64,000 bases of DNA from Zonotrichia leucophrys gambelii (Eukaryota; Chordata; Aves; Passeriformes; Passerellidae): positions 95,589,235 through 95,653,234 of the forward strand of contig NC_088172.1 of the NCBI RefSeq assembly GCF_028769735.1, in the 5' to 3' direction. Below are positions 10,651-23,917 of this stretch, one piece after another. Position numbers and translations under genes: made by a program. The notes under the pieces were generated by a model. It saw nothing but the letters and a program-made list of their open reading frames with translations, did not search any database and was not told where the DNA came from. Within the stretch, counting starts at the first letter, position 1. Each line of letters starts with the position of its first letter.

Positions 10651-11273
10651 TGGAATTCTGGAAACATGGAATGGCTTGGGTTGAAAGGGACTTTAAAGAT
10701 CATCTAGTTTCAATCCCACTGCCATGGGCAGGTATAGTAAAGCTGGGCAACCCCAACGAAGGGAAGAACGATGCATTCGACTCCATGATATCAGAAGGCT
10801 AATTAATTACTTTATTATACTATATTATTCTATACTATATTACACTACATCTAAACTGAAACTGCACAAGCACTCAATCAAATCTCGTGACTGTCAGTGA
10901 CAGTCCCAACACACACCTGGATTCAATTGGTCAGTGAATCAAAATATTCACACCAGAATCCAATTATCGATTCCCTTCAGGTAAACAGTCTTCCACATTG
11001 CATTCCACTTGTGCACAAACACAGGCGTAGCAAATGAGATAAGAATTGTTTTTTCTTTTTCTGAAGTTCCTCGCTGTGATTCCCAGAAAACATCCTTGGG
11101 AAGTTGTGCCTTGCTTTTCTCAGTGAAGAGAAATGTGGTCACAGGTAGGGACATCTTCAACTAGACCAGGCCACCCAGAGCTCCAACCAATCTGGCCTTG
11201 AACACTTCCAAGGATGGGGCATCCACAATTTCCCTGGGGACCCTGTTCCACCCCTCTCACAGTAAAGAAAAAT
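10651..11273 (-). mobile_element. CR1 LINE 3' fragment, split by an LTR
   Basis: The plus-strand text is the complement of the avian CR1 3' end. It starts near GAATGGCTTGGGTTGAAAG, continues through GCCATGGGCAGG at 10721-10732, and resumes after the inserted LTR with GACATCTTCAACTAGACCAG, GGCCTTGAACACTTCCA and CTCACAGTAAAGAAAA. Removing the LTR and one copy of the target site restores a continuous CR1 reading. About 212 bp of CR1 remain, covering the 3' untranslated region and the extreme end of ORF2. The 5' part is truncated, as usual for CR1. Confidence 0.9.
10733..11143 (-). mobile_element. Solo LTR (ERVK-like, subfamily A) inside CR1
   Basis: It aligns along its length with the LTRs at 24342-24739, 37344-37762 and 62349-62752. 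Shared landmarks are GACTCCATG followed by CAGAAGGCTAATTAATTA, an AT-rich R region, CAATTGGTCAGTGAATC, GTAAACAGTC and GAAATGTGGTCACA at the end. Flanks GGCAGG (10727-10732) and GGTAGG (11144-11149) are a 6-bp target duplication with one mismatch. The expected starting TG reads TA, a point change. AATAAA is on the minus strand (TTTATT at 10811-10816), giving minus orientation. It is solo: CR1 resumes directly at both edges. Confidence 0.85.
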
Positions 11274-12691
11274 GTAGAATCCTCATGGATTTTCCAGAAG
11301 GAATTATCTTCAAAGACCCAACCCTGCTTAACTCATGTGAGCTGACAGGAATGCCGCCTGATCCGTCACACTGGTGTAAAAAGTTTATGGAAATGGTGAA
11401 CCTGATTTATTTGAAATTTGAAGCTCAAATGGACTCTGGAGTGGAGCTATTCTTTGTTGAGTTTCATCCCACAGAAAGATTATAAAGCTCAGCTCTGAAC
11501 CAGCAAAAATAGAATTTGCAAATGAAGTGCTGACACAAGTCTCAGGCATAAGTAGGATGAGCACTATCATGTATGAATGAGCCTTTCCCTCTTTCACAGT
11601 AGCATGCCATGCTATATGCAAATCACTTGGTTTAATGAACAGCTTCATTTAAAAAAAGAGTTCATGTGGTTAAACACTCAGAGACAGTTATTAATGTTTT
11701 AATTTAATGGACTGAGCTAGGATCCATAAAATTAAATCAAATAAAACTCTAAAAATAATTATAAAGAAGACAGCTAAAAGTAAATGATCATAGGTTTGTA
11801 GGCTGCTCCTGGGTCAGGCTTTCAAAATTCAGGAAGCTAAAAGGAATATATCTTGCAGGGAGTAAACAATAAAAAACATTCATATAAAAATACATCAAAA
11901 TAACTTTGGTTTGGCTAAAGGAATCTAGTGTAAAGAAGCTCAAGATGACTGAATGGTGGCATATAGGAATAAGGCATAGATATACCCTAGGTATATATAG
12001 ATAGAAGGATTAAAGTTACATAATACCTACACATGGTGCTGCTTTAGAGGAATGAATGCAACTTCACATAGCTTTAAAAGAAGAGATGAGCAGCTTTGAA
12101 TAAAATAGACACACACAACATTGAGGGTCTAAACTCATTATGCAGCTACTTATATAGAAAATTTAAAAAACTGGGATAGTTCTAAAGAAATAAGGAAAGT
12201 TCCTATGTATTTGCTTCAAGACAGTGAATGATACCTGTCCTATCAGACTATTTTCCATGCATCAGAGCTGTATCCAGGCACACATGTGTGATAAACTACA
12301 CCCTTCCTGCCAGATATAACACCCTGTATACATCCCTGATCTGAAGCAAACTCTCTTGGTTAAAGACAATTGGAGAGCAACACTCCAAAATGAGTTCTCC
12401 CCTTTTATTTACACCAACCCCTTCCCACCATTAAGGAGAAGAGAATATGAGTAGATATTGGTGAAAAATAACAGTATACTAAAAAAACCCAAAAAAACCC
12501 ACAGAAATAGCAACCCCTGGTCAAAATGTCACATCAGCTCCACCCCCTCCTGGGACTGCCCTGGTGCTACTGCCCCAGCTAAAACCACCACTTCAGGCTT
12601 TTTTCTTTGTCCATTCATTGGACATTTCCATCTTATGTATATCTACTTTACCTGTAAAGAAATTATTTCTTGATATTTCAATACCCTTTGT

Positions 12692-12711
12692 AAAAAAAAA
12701 AAAAAAAAAAA
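12692..12711. repeat. A20 homopolymer
   Basis: Twenty consecutive A. The sequence just upstream (12458-12690) has no recognisable gene and no AATAAA at the expected spacing, so a processed pseudogene is not supported. Confidence 0.85.
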
Positions 12712-15700
12712 GAAAGAGTTAAAAAATTGCTAGTGGATGCCTGCCAGAAGCTGGGGTTAAGTAGTTGTTATCTTGCAAAAACATTGTCCTTATCCTACTA
12801 ATGGCAATTACATAAAAATAAAAGAAGAAATTAATGTCATGCACAAAGAAGAGAAGGAACAACAGTCTTCTTGGGGAAAGTTTTGGAGGTGGTACCTTTC
12901 ATACCCCACAGAAAGCCACCATGATAAAACACATGGGAAGATTCGAATTGAAAAGCTTGTGCTGGCGGTAATGCAACAGGAGGGGCAAAAAAGGAATCTT
13001 TTCAGTATCAAAAGAATTTAAAATTATTTAGAATTATTTCAGTAGGAGAGTTTGGGTGCATCATATGGGTCATAGAATAGGCAAAAAATACCACTCAAAC
13101 TGATTCCTATTTCAAATTTAATATAAGATACAATACAATTAATACAATCTTGCACGCCTTTGCCACTCTCTATTTTTCTCCTCATTCCTTTTTAACTTTT
13201 TCCAAGCTTGTTTCCCCCACATTTCTTCTGCCAATTTGTCTGTCATTCATCCAGCCACACTAATTTTGATATGAGCCAATATTTACAACTGATAACACCT
13301 CTATAATATTTTTATTTGGTCCTGTTATCCACAATGTTCCCATTATGGATCTAAAGACTGTAGCTAAAAAAATGAAACACAAAAAGAAAATTCTAGTATA
13401 AGACTTTCATGCTTGCAAAAGAGAAGTGAACATGATGGAGAAACAGAGACAGATGTCAGAGTTTAACAACTGTTGTTTCATGCTGGGCTGGTGACTAGAT
13501 GTGAGGAACAGATGTGAGGCTGACAAGAGGAAAGACTGAGTTGGTAGATATGAAAATTTTGGAGGTTTTGGTAAAAAGTTTTAAGAACAACTAGGCCTGC
13601 AATGTCCCAAAGATGGAAAAGGAAAAGCCAGTGAATGAGTCTGGGGCAGGGGAGATTAAAGTTGTCAGCAAAACCACAGACAAATCAGTCAGTGCAGAAC
13701 TGTGAAAGCAAAGACATTTGAAGAGAGCAGACCAGATAGAGCAAGCAAAAAGTCACAAAGATTTTCCTTCCTTCTAGCTTGTTAGACCAAATAATGGAAC
13801 CTCATTTTCAAGAAAGATTTTTTTTTTCTGACAGTTGGAAAAAATGTTTTCAGGTACATTGATGTGAGAAAGCAGAAAAACTGAGCATTGGCAAGGGGAG
13901 TCTAAAGCAAGTTTTTTAAGCAAAGATCTTCATGTTGTATAAAACCTGTGTTCTTCTACCCTCTTTGGTCAGAGGGTTGGAACCAAAGCAAGTATAAAGT
14001 AAAGCATAGAGGAAGGAAAAAAAAACTTCAGCCAGTTGGGAATGGATAATAGCCACCAACTTGATTATAATAGTTTCTGATTTAACCATTTTATTTTATG
14101 GTTAAAACTAAAGTCATATTCTAATGAAGGTGATCCCTCTAATCTAGTGAAGAGAGAAGTAGTGATCTAATGATCAAATCATGAGCTCTGGTTTGCTGTG
14201 CCAGTGAATCTGTCTCTGTGGCTGATTGGAATCTAATGGTAAATTCAAATCCTGAACTGTGCCACTGATGCTCTGCTTTTGGTCAATGTTTTCTAAGTCA
14301 CTACAGCTCTGTTAATCTTCATCTCAGTATTTCTATTTTAAAATAGCTTCATCATACCTGAAGTTATCTAAAATGAAAGCTGACACTTGGAACCCTATGT
14401 CTGATTTTAATTTAAACCCAAATCACTAGTATAATTTAGAAACATAAACACTTTGCAACTTTTTTTTTTTCAATTCAGCTAATTCTCTTCCTATCATGAA
14501 GATATAATGAAATGTCTGTGTGCTTTTAGAAGTGTATCAATCTACCAGTTTCATTTAATGAAATGTCAGATTTATCAGAGAGAAACAAATTTACCTCTGC
14601 TGTTAGTGAACAAAGACAATTGGAATAGACTTTCCCCCCTCTCATCATAATGAAGCCAAATTAAATTGCAGACCTGAAATGGCTATTGGGCTTTGTGCAC
14701 TCCAAGTAGGCTCTGGATGTAAATATGCTCAGCAAAAGGCTTCAGTCATATTGCTACTCTAAAATATTGAGGAGCTTCCCTGGGCTGCATTTCTTTAGGG
14801 TGTTTAAGAAGCACAATGCAACAGAAGTTTAGAAAATCAAACATGGCCTATAAACTAGTCAACAGAGATGAGAATCAAAAACACTTGTGAATACCCAAAC
14901 CCCTGCACATATGTAGAAACAGATGATTAGAGTGTTGTATCTGTCACTTGGAAGTGGTTAAATGTTCAGCTGAACTGTCTCTTGAGTAAATCCTTTTTGT
15001 AGCCCAGGTTTTAGAATTCCCCTGATTTTACAGCATGGTGCCTTGACGCCTCTTAATGCTCTGGTTGGTTAATAAGAATAATGAGGAGCTGCTTGCCATT
15101 CCATTCTTTCATCTCTGTTGCTACATTAAAATGTTCCCCTTCCAGGACATTCAGATGATCTTCTGTAATCTTTGCTGTCATTAATTCATGCCTCATTATT
15201 AGCTAGAAATTCATTTTTTCAAATAGTTGCTTCAACAATTTACAAGTCATGTCATGGATACTATAAAAAATAGGCTGTAGGACAAATAGAAATGAATTCA
15301 TATTGTTTTCTTAAAAGAAATGCTGCAGTTTCTTGCTTAAAATGGACTGATTTGGAGAGCTGAACAGCAGAGGATAAATTATTTTGAAAACTGGTGTGAA
15401 CAACTGCACGTGGTGGACTTTATAATAAAAAAATTGGGTATTATAACAATTTTCTCATTAGAAGATATTAAATAAGCATTTTGTTGCATAAAATGTATTT
15501 CAAAAAGACAAAATTGGGAAATATCCTTTTCAGAGGTGATGAAGAGGAGGATAAATCCAACACAGTGTGTTCATTAGGAATGGTTCATAAGTTCAATGTA
15601 TTTACAGGATGCTTATTTAGTTCAATAAAATGTCAGATAGAATCAAGCTGTCAAGCAAAAATATTCTCGCTTTTACCACAACAAAATTACCAAATTAAAC

Positions 15701-18700
15701 TTTTTTTTAAAATTTCCATTTTAGCACATATGTTATGTAAAGTCAAAAAAGCTGTTTTACAGTGCAACATTTAATCTAATCTTGCTTTCTTATTCCTAGT
15801 AATTTCAAGGAAAAATACATGTCCGCAAATGGAGATTAAATTTGACTACTTTTTCTCTATTTATTAACAGTATTTATAGAGAGAAAATTCTGAATAAGAA
15901 AAATACCCTTCCTCTTATGTAATTAAAAAACCCCAATCAAGTAGATTGACTGTATTTCTTCTTGTAAGCCCATTATTTTCAGGTGATCAGATACAGAAAA
16001 TTATGTATTTAACTATTAATCAAGTTGGTACTTTCTACTAGAAGATATTAAAGTCTGAATATTAATGATGTTAGTTTCAAGGATAAAAACAAAAAAGATA
16101 TTAGAATAACTGTGAAGGGTAAAGTTTTTTTAAATGAAATATGAATTTTGAAAGTCAGGAAAGTTATACAAGGTTATAGCTGCTGTAATAATGCTTTATT
16201 GTGCCAAGTGTTATGGGGAAAATTACTCTGTATTATTTGGATTTTGACTAGCAGAGTTGTAAATACCAAGTATTATTATTCAAGGAAATGAAAAGATTGG
16301 ATTAGGAGTTAACTCATTATTTCAATATTAAGAGAAGTTTGGTTCAATGTATTGCAAATTTAAAATGTGAAATACTATAAAGCTTGAATACCATCTGTCT
16401 CTACAGGGCCCAGGTGAGTAGCTAAGAAATTCATGTCCTGAATTATTTGCTGAAGTGACTAAAAGTTGCAGCTCTTCTCTTTCACAAAAGATGTTCAGTG
16501 AAAAATACCCCAGTGACTGGGGAAATAATGGAGGAAGAAGGTGATTTTTTAGTGCTGTTCTACCCGTGTGAGTTTGATAATATTTCTGTTCATTCCAGAA
16601 TGAGAACACCAGTAGCTTCTTAATCTTTCCTGGCAGACATTTGACCTTGTTCCTGTGAACTTGGGAGAACATGATTAACTTTATGTGTACAAGCAGTCCG
16701 AGCAAACTGCTTGAACAGAATGGTAAACAGGGGATTTTGAGCAAATTTGGAGAAACAGAGTGGAGTTTCTTCCACTAACAGATGGCTTTGCAGCAGGTAG
16801 CAGAAGAAGATAATGAGTAATCAAGTGCAATGACTAAGCTGTCTTGGACAGGTTGTGTTTTCTGTTCTGCTTCCCACTTCATCTTTCCTTCTCCCTCTAT
16901 AGGGATTCAACCACTAACCTACATACTGGTGAAGCCCTCGTCCTTAAAACAATTCCAGGTGAAAAAAGAGGTTGCAACAGCATAAGTATAATGTGTTAAT
17001 TGTGAAGAAGAAGCTTGGTAATCTGCAGTGAAAGCATTAACACACTGTTTGAGAAAACCAAGTTTTCCTGAGATGACATAGTTTGAGATGCCTGCCAGAA
17101 ACACTACAAAGAAAAAGAAACAGATTGGTGATTTGATAACCAACTGCTAAGGAGAGGTAGGAGGCCTTCTCCCTAGCTAGGAATTTTGCATTTTTGTCAT
17201 AGATTTGATGAATCATATAGTGAGATAACTGTTTTGGAAGGACAAAAGACAGAGGTACAGGGAAAATATTTAGTGAACGTTGTTTGGCATGAAGAAGCAA
17301 GTATTAAGGGAAGTGATTCAAGCATGTTATAGAAGCAAGAAGTCATCAGGAGTTCTGTATTACAAATAGTGAAAAAAGTCCTCTTTTTAAAAACAAAATA
17401 GAGAGTGGCCTACATTTATGTAGTCAAAATCACAAAAGCAGTTTTTGACCAAAGTAGAAAGCCAGTTTACAAAGTTTTATATGGGATATCTACTGTAATA
17501 AGATATGGAATTTCATGAAACTGCACACTTAAAAAAAAACTCAATTGCATGGGATAAAAATATGAACTGTCCTTGCAGAAGTCCTTATGGTTTCATACAG
17601 AAGAAACAGATGGTGGAAAATACATGAGTTGAACTGCTGCATGTATTATCTGTGTATATTGTGTCTTTTCTGAAGAAAAACAGCTGGGAGTGCAGGTCAG
17701 CCTGTGTTCATAGGGGAACCCTGATCTCAGTGGCAGGCAAACAGAACTATCCTAGAGAACATTAAATAAAAAAAGTCCTGAATAAATACAGGCTGACAAA
17801 ATTGTGAAGAACGGCAGTTTCTGATTTTCTTTATCAGTGTTAAATAAAAAAAAGTTAGAAAGTCTCAGTGGTGTGAAATATTTTATATAGGTGGTATTAT
17901 TGAAGATAATGATGAGAGTGATGACTAGAATAATGCAAATTGTTTTGCCTCAGTCTGGAATTTAGAATACTTCTTTATGTGTGTCTGAGAAAAAAGCATT
18001 CTCTGTTAAAGGAATCATTACCTGATTTAAGGCTACTGAAACCTCAGAAGTACTGGATCTTGAATGCATGCAAATTGATTTATTAATGAGCACAGTTCAA
18101 TGAGAAATGCAGAAAGTCTGTTCTATGCTAGTCAAATCAAATTAGACAAAAGGATAAGCTACCTTTTAAAACATCAGTTTAATATTACTAGGGACTATTA
18201 TTTACAGATATAAGCTGGAGAATTACAGTATTTCAAAGCTAAGAAAACCTTTGAGAGAGAAATTGAGGAAGAGGGGAGGATTCCATGGGAATGTGAATAC
18301 ATGTTGAGAATGTTTGGTGCATCACAACTCCACAGCCCAGGATAAATTCTTTAGATAGAATACATTTTTACATCATACTCAGCACTAGGAGATGTCAAAT
18401 ACCTTCATACAGAGGTGAAGGCTTTTCTCTGCAGTACCAGTTTCTGGTTCAAGACTTGTGTTCTTTTCCCACTTGTCTGGGCATTCTTCTTTTGTGTGGC
18501 CTGGGAAAAGTCTGCCTCTCTCTTCTCTGTACAGCTCAATCCACTGAAGAGCACAGGTGGTGAAATTAAGGCAACAAAGAATTATTAAAAGGTATCATAT
18601 GCTCAAAGAGGAAATAAGAAAAGGACAGTCAGTAAAATTAGAAGTTTGAAGCTGTAGAAACAAGTACACATATCAGGGAAAAAATTCCTGACTCTTAAAG

Positions 18701-21619
18701 CAAAGAAATAAAATAGTGTGTGGGGTGAGGGATTTTTGGACTTCATTTGGACCATAATAAACCTCATTGGGTCATAAGTCAGACACCAGACAGAGATTAT
18801 GAACCACTGAATAACAAAGTAGAAAAGGCACAGGTACTCACTAATTAGAAAACTTGTTTTCTCGTTGGGAAGTTATGGAATTATGGGGGTGTGTATGGTA
18901 AGCTAGGCAAACTTGAAAAACTAAAGCCAGTGAGTAATTATAGCAAATTAAAGATAGAATTAATTTTTTCTGAGTAATTGGTGCCTGGATTTCTTTTATT
19001 AAACTCTTATTCTTTTTCTTCCTATTCTGGGAATAATAATGGTTTGTTTGGGGTTTTGTGGATTTTTTTTCTTTCTCCTGAATTTTCATCTTCTCTGTTA
19101 TGTGCTGCATTATATTGTCTGATTGCATCAATCACATTGTGTCTCCTGAAGTAAATAATATATTGTCAAGTTATGTATTATTAATGCTGAAGAGAGCCTT
19201 TACATGTGAGTACACAGGTATACACTTACAATTTTCTGTGGTGCTGGAACCTATATTTACCAGATGTTATAAAGGAAGAAATTCATTCAAGTGGAATTTC
19301 AAGTGTTGAACTTCCTTCAATAGTGACTGAAAAGTTCAAGGTGAACTCTATTACCTATTTAGAAGAAATTATGAAATGTTTGTAAAGGTAGTGTCAGTTT
19401 TCTGTTGTGTAAATATCAATGCTATCAAATCAAGAACCAAGTGCTGCAGTATAAGTTAAGACCCTCAGCTGCCTACAGTTCTTCTAATGATTATGAGAAA
19501 TAGGTTGGAGGTTGTTATTCCTTTGATTTTTAAAATGGCAAATTCTGTATATTTAAGGTTCAATCAGTGTTTTAATCCATATCTGTTACTCCACTGAATC
19601 ATTTCATCAAAGTCATATAAACAGTAAATTTGAGCCTTCAAGGTTGTATATATTTACATTATCGTATAGATCCTGTTAAGTGGTTCTCTGATAAGTTTCA
19701 GATCTGCATTTAATGATGTGTACATGTTACTTCCAGTGTCATTTACCCACTGGAAACCAGGCCTCACACAGTGGTTTCCTGGGTTTTGACTTGGCTGAAA
19801 ATCTGAATTTCACCACTTTGTGTGGTAAAATGTCTGTGGTTGAGGACCACTGTCTAAATTTTGTGGTTATAGTTCTCTCTGATTTCAAGTAAAAGCCGTG
19901 GTGGTAAATTCTCACCTACAATTTCTTATTTCCACTTCATTATTCATTACAGGAAACATTAACCAAATTGAGAACTAAGAAATTTGCTTATTAACTTAAC
20001 CAAAAACTTCAATCCTTTGAAGTAACAATGTCTGCTCTGCATGAGTGAGTTATCCCTGCCTAAGAAGCTGCACACATGAAATCTGCACCAGCAGAAACAT
20101 TTCTTGTTTAAACTCAGGTCCTTGCCTGGGCTCTTTTAGTCCTGCATTATCAAAAAAACAGAATTATGAAAGCTTCATTTGACAGTTTTTCTCCTTCCAA
20201 TCCTCCCAGAGCTGAGCTGGGAAAGTGGATGCATAGCTGGTCATTGACACATGTGACTTGCGATAAGTCTCTGATAAGTGGGAGCATTAAATGCAGTGAT
20301 TTATGTCCCATGTGCCCTCACTACTGACAGGATCAATGCTGCTGCAGTGGCAACAGGGCTAAAGGCTTTTTTAAAGATTGTTCTCTTTTCTGCATTTTGA
20401 TTTCAATGCCAATATCTTAAAGTTCAGTAAAGGCATCAAATTACAAATATTTTGCATTATTACATTTAGCACTCTTTTACCCCTCCCTCTTTGGCTTCTG
20501 TGGGTGTATTTATTATTTAGTTATTTGAGCAAAAATTTTGTAGAATATGTTCAGCCTGTTATTTGCATGTAAACCCTTTGCTGAGTATTTTCTGTCTGCT
20601 GTGCTTATGTTTATGATCACTGAAATCATGTTAATATTGGTTTAGCAAGGAGGTAACAGATGTGTCAGGCAAGAGGACTGTGAAAGAATTTTGGATAATT
20701 AGAGAAAAAATTTGGTTGTTTCTATTAAATTCTAGTAACTGTCAAAATATTTACAACTTGTGAATCTCATTCCTGAGTGCAAAATTATTACAAACATAGT
20801 CTGGTGCTTTAAGTTAGAAAAATAATATTTTTATTTAATCATATTATTACCTTGAAGAGTAGAGCTAGACTATCTGATATCAAAACTATTAACTTAAATA
20901 ACATATGCAATATTTACTTATGGGTACATACCTAAAAGAAAAGAAAGATGATCTCTTGTGATGAAAGACAGTGAATTAAATTTTTTGTGTTTTATATGAT
21001 AAATTTAAATATTTTTCTGGATTTGCTATAGGATTGCCATATAAGTCTGGAAGAATACAAGTTATTTCCTTTGTGTACAAGACTTCCAACTATAAATTGG
21101 CATCCCAGGATTTGCTTTCAGAGTTTTAATTTTAAACTTTTACTGGAATTATGACGTTTCTGCCATTGTGCTGAACAGCAAAATTCTCACAGGTTTCCTA
21201 AAGTAACAATGGGCAACACTTGAAGAGGTTTGGTAGTTATACACTGGTTTGAATGTCTGAATTTAATTGTGATGCAAACAAGTTAAAAAACCAGTGACTT
21301 ATGCCTTACTTATAAAAACTATAATTTCACAATTAGAAAATTTTAATTTTCCAGTCATCTTTGTATATGATGCTTAGAATAAGCTATTTGGGTGTGATAT
21401 GTGTGTATTTTCAGAAAACTATCTTTTATGTGTTTGATAACTTATTTACATTCAAGAAAAGCTTATTCTCTTTTCAAATTTTCATTATTTGTTAAATTCA
21501 ATTGCATGTTACTGTTCCATTACACAAAAAATATATCCAGTGTTACGTAAGCCTGGAATTGTAAGTTAACAGACTGTTAATTAAGCACTATAATTCCATA
21601 AAAAACATGTACTTGAGAG

Positions 21620-21634
21620 AAAAAAAAAAAAAAA
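21620..21634. repeat. A15 homopolymer
   Basis: Fifteen consecutive A in unique sequence. No source transcript is recognised upstream. Confidence 0.8.
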
Positions 21635-21968
21635 GAGCAGGAGTTCCTACTGAAGAACTGTAAAAACTTGTTGAAAAATATTCCCCCAAAGTAGAATTTT
21701 AAACATTACTGCAATTTTTTGAATCTAATATTATTCCATTTCAGCCTTTATGAATTAAAAATATTAAACCTCTGAATTTTTTTTTGATTACTGAAATGCC
21801 TGATTTTTATTCTTCCTATGCCAAATATCAGAGCTTTCTAAGCTTCAATATTGACAAAGTCAATACTACTAATGAAAAAATATTTAGCAATAAATTCCTC
21901 TAGCTGCAGAACTGGTTTATGTACTTTTGAGTCCCGTAGTGTTTGTGTTCTGCTGATTTTGGTGCTTA

Positions 21969-22344
21969 TCATAGAAATCATAGCATGGCAAGGGTGGGAA
22001 GAGACCTTAAAGGTCATTTTGTTCCAACCCAGACCAGGCTGCTCAGAGCTCCATCCAACCTGGCCTTGAGCACTTCCAGGGATGGGGCATCCCCCGAGCC
22101 TCTGTACAAAGCTGTCCCAGTGTCTCACCAACCTCACAGTAAAGAATTTTTTCCTAATATCCAATTTAACCCTAGTCTTTCAGATTGAACCCATTCCCCT
22201 GTTTCCTGTCACTCCATGCTCCTGTAAAAAGGTCCTGACCCAGGTGTAGCATCTTGCACGTGGTCTTACCAAACCTCATGAGATTCCCATTGTCCCACTT
22301 CTTGAGTTTGTCCCTTTGGATGGCATCCCACCTTCAGGTGTGTC
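21969..22344 (-). mobile_element. CR1 LINE 3' fragment with internal deletion
   Basis: It starts with the complement of the CR1 3' terminus (ATCATAGCATGGCAAGGGTG, then GACCTTAAAGGTCATTTTGT) and runs through CCATCCAACCTGGCCTTGAG, GATGGGGCATCCCCCGAG and CTCACAGTAAAGAATTTT. After about 22240 it jumps to a passage matching a more 5' piece of ORF2 (GCATCTTGCACGTGGTCTTA, CCTCATGAGATTC, CCACTTCTTGAG, TGGATGGCATCCCACCTTCA). The intervening ORF2 portion is missing. Either the copy suffered an internal deletion or two CR1 fragments abut. The minus-strand frame at 21838-22164 is a remnant effect. Confidence 0.88.
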
Positions 22345-23620
22345 ATTATTGTGATAATGTGCTATCTTTATATTTTCAAAGCTAAAAATATATATTTTTT
22401 TCATTTAACTGCATTTATTAGCCAAATAGCATATCATGATGCTATTGGAGTACATTAATATGCTACTCCAATACCATGTCTTTGTAAGTTAAAAACCATA
22501 ATTTAATATTTTGGATGGGATGTGGCTTTATTAAAATGAGTTTATTCACTGCATTAAGCAGAGACCTCACTCATCTCAAAAATATTTACCACACTCAAGG
22601 CTCTAACATTTGAAGTACAATTTTACAAATAAAAAGAATACCAACCTCTACAGCTGAATGCACATTTGTTAGTCTGGATTAGGTCTCTGACTCAGTCAAC
22701 TTTCTGCTGCTGATCCTTGACCAAGGTGTTTTCAGAGTGCCTCTGGGGTCTCAGCTCTATGTATCGTAGGTGGTTGAAGACTTTTATTTTTTCTTTTTTA
22801 AACTGCCATTAAATAAGCATCTGTGTGAGAGAAAATAAAATGTTTTAGTGCTATCAATTGATTTTATTATCCCATTCGCAAGACATGAAATTATTTGACA
22901 GGACTATAAACCAGGGGAAAGTAAACATTGCTATCATCCTTTAGAACAGTACCACCAGAAAGGACATGGTGCTATTAAAGTGCTGCTGGCTTTCCTGAAT
23001 GCCAAAGGCCAGCCAAGGCCCTTCTAAAAATGTCACACAAATTTCTTATTCAAAGCAGGGAATTTTATGGAACAGAATGTCCACTGAATTAAAAATAAAA
23101 TTACACAAAGTATTACAGGTATAACCTGCAAAGAAACAGTAATATCACTGATTCACAGCGATGTCTGGAATTTAATTTTACCCAATTCTAAGGAATTATT
23201 AAGAAGAAATGGATCTGTGGCTACAATTTCTACTCCCATGTGACCATATACTCTCCTTACTTACATGGTATCTGATATGGACTGTTTTTCACTTTTTTGA
23301 TCATAATTCAAGTAAAATCTAGGAAAGAAAAGTGCTAGGAAAGCAGCTTTCTTGAATGAGATGGTAATCTGAAGCTTTTTGTTAAATAAACATAGGGATT
23401 AATTTCAGCCGAGTTTTGACTTTACTATTCACATTTTAGTTTAGTTTTGGGTTTTTTTCCCAGAATTTGAAGCTTTTTTACTGAGTAATACTGGATAGAA
23501 CAGGATAATGATGAGTTCAAAACATAAAGCAAAAAGGCTGATGGCAGTGCAGGATAGTAATGTCAATTATATTTGCTATTCTGTTATTTTTTCATGATAT
23601 ACAACTTTTTTAGGTCGGTC
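22345..23620. other. Unique noncoding sequence with a small double hairpin
   Basis: Nothing recognised apart from two short overlapping inverted repeats at 22426-22473. Confidence 0.6.
22426..22473. repeat. Two overlapping short hairpins
   Basis: ATAGCAT (22426-22432) pairs with ATGCTAT (22439-22445) around ATCATG. TATTGGAGTA (22443-22452) pairs with TACTCCAATA (22464-22473) around an 11-base loop. The second stem starts within the first. Arms this short can arise by chance in AT-rich DNA, though the 10-bp perfect arm is less likely to. Confidence 0.6.
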
Positions 23621-23917
23621 ATTTTTGACCAACCTCATCTACAAGGAGAAGATTGGCTCAGTGGATGAGGGGGACAGCATTACATACTGCTTATCTTGAT
23701 GCAGCAAAGGTTTTGATTATGAATTACAAACTGGGTGAGTGGAAGTTGGGTTAGAATTGGCTGAACTGGCAAGAAAGAGAAAAGCTTTGGGATGCTAGTG
23801 GACAGTGAGTTTGATAGTGGAACCCTGGAAAAAGTTAAAGATAGAATCTAAAATGTTAGGCTTTGTGCTTTCCCAGATCAACTGCACCTGCGTAAGCAGT
23901 ATGATACATTATATAAT

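Larger units (their letters stand above)
11274..21968. other. About 10.7 kb of unique AT-rich desert
   Basis: No CR1, LTR, RNA gene or exon recognised in the whole stretch. It holds the A20 tract at 12692-12711, the A15 tract at 21620-21634 and many short open frames, of which the longest (16328-16744, minus, 138 codons) has no domain. Some passages could be conserved noncoding elements, but single-sequence reading cannot show that. Confidence 0.6.

Noticed and set aside
12458..12711. Processed pseudogene ending in A20
   Set aside because: No recognisable transcript, no AATAAA at the right distance and no flanking duplication seen.
16328..16744. 138-codon minus-strand open frame
   Set aside because: No domain, no exon-like boundaries, and the length is within what AT-rich noncoding DNA yields over 64 kb on six frames.
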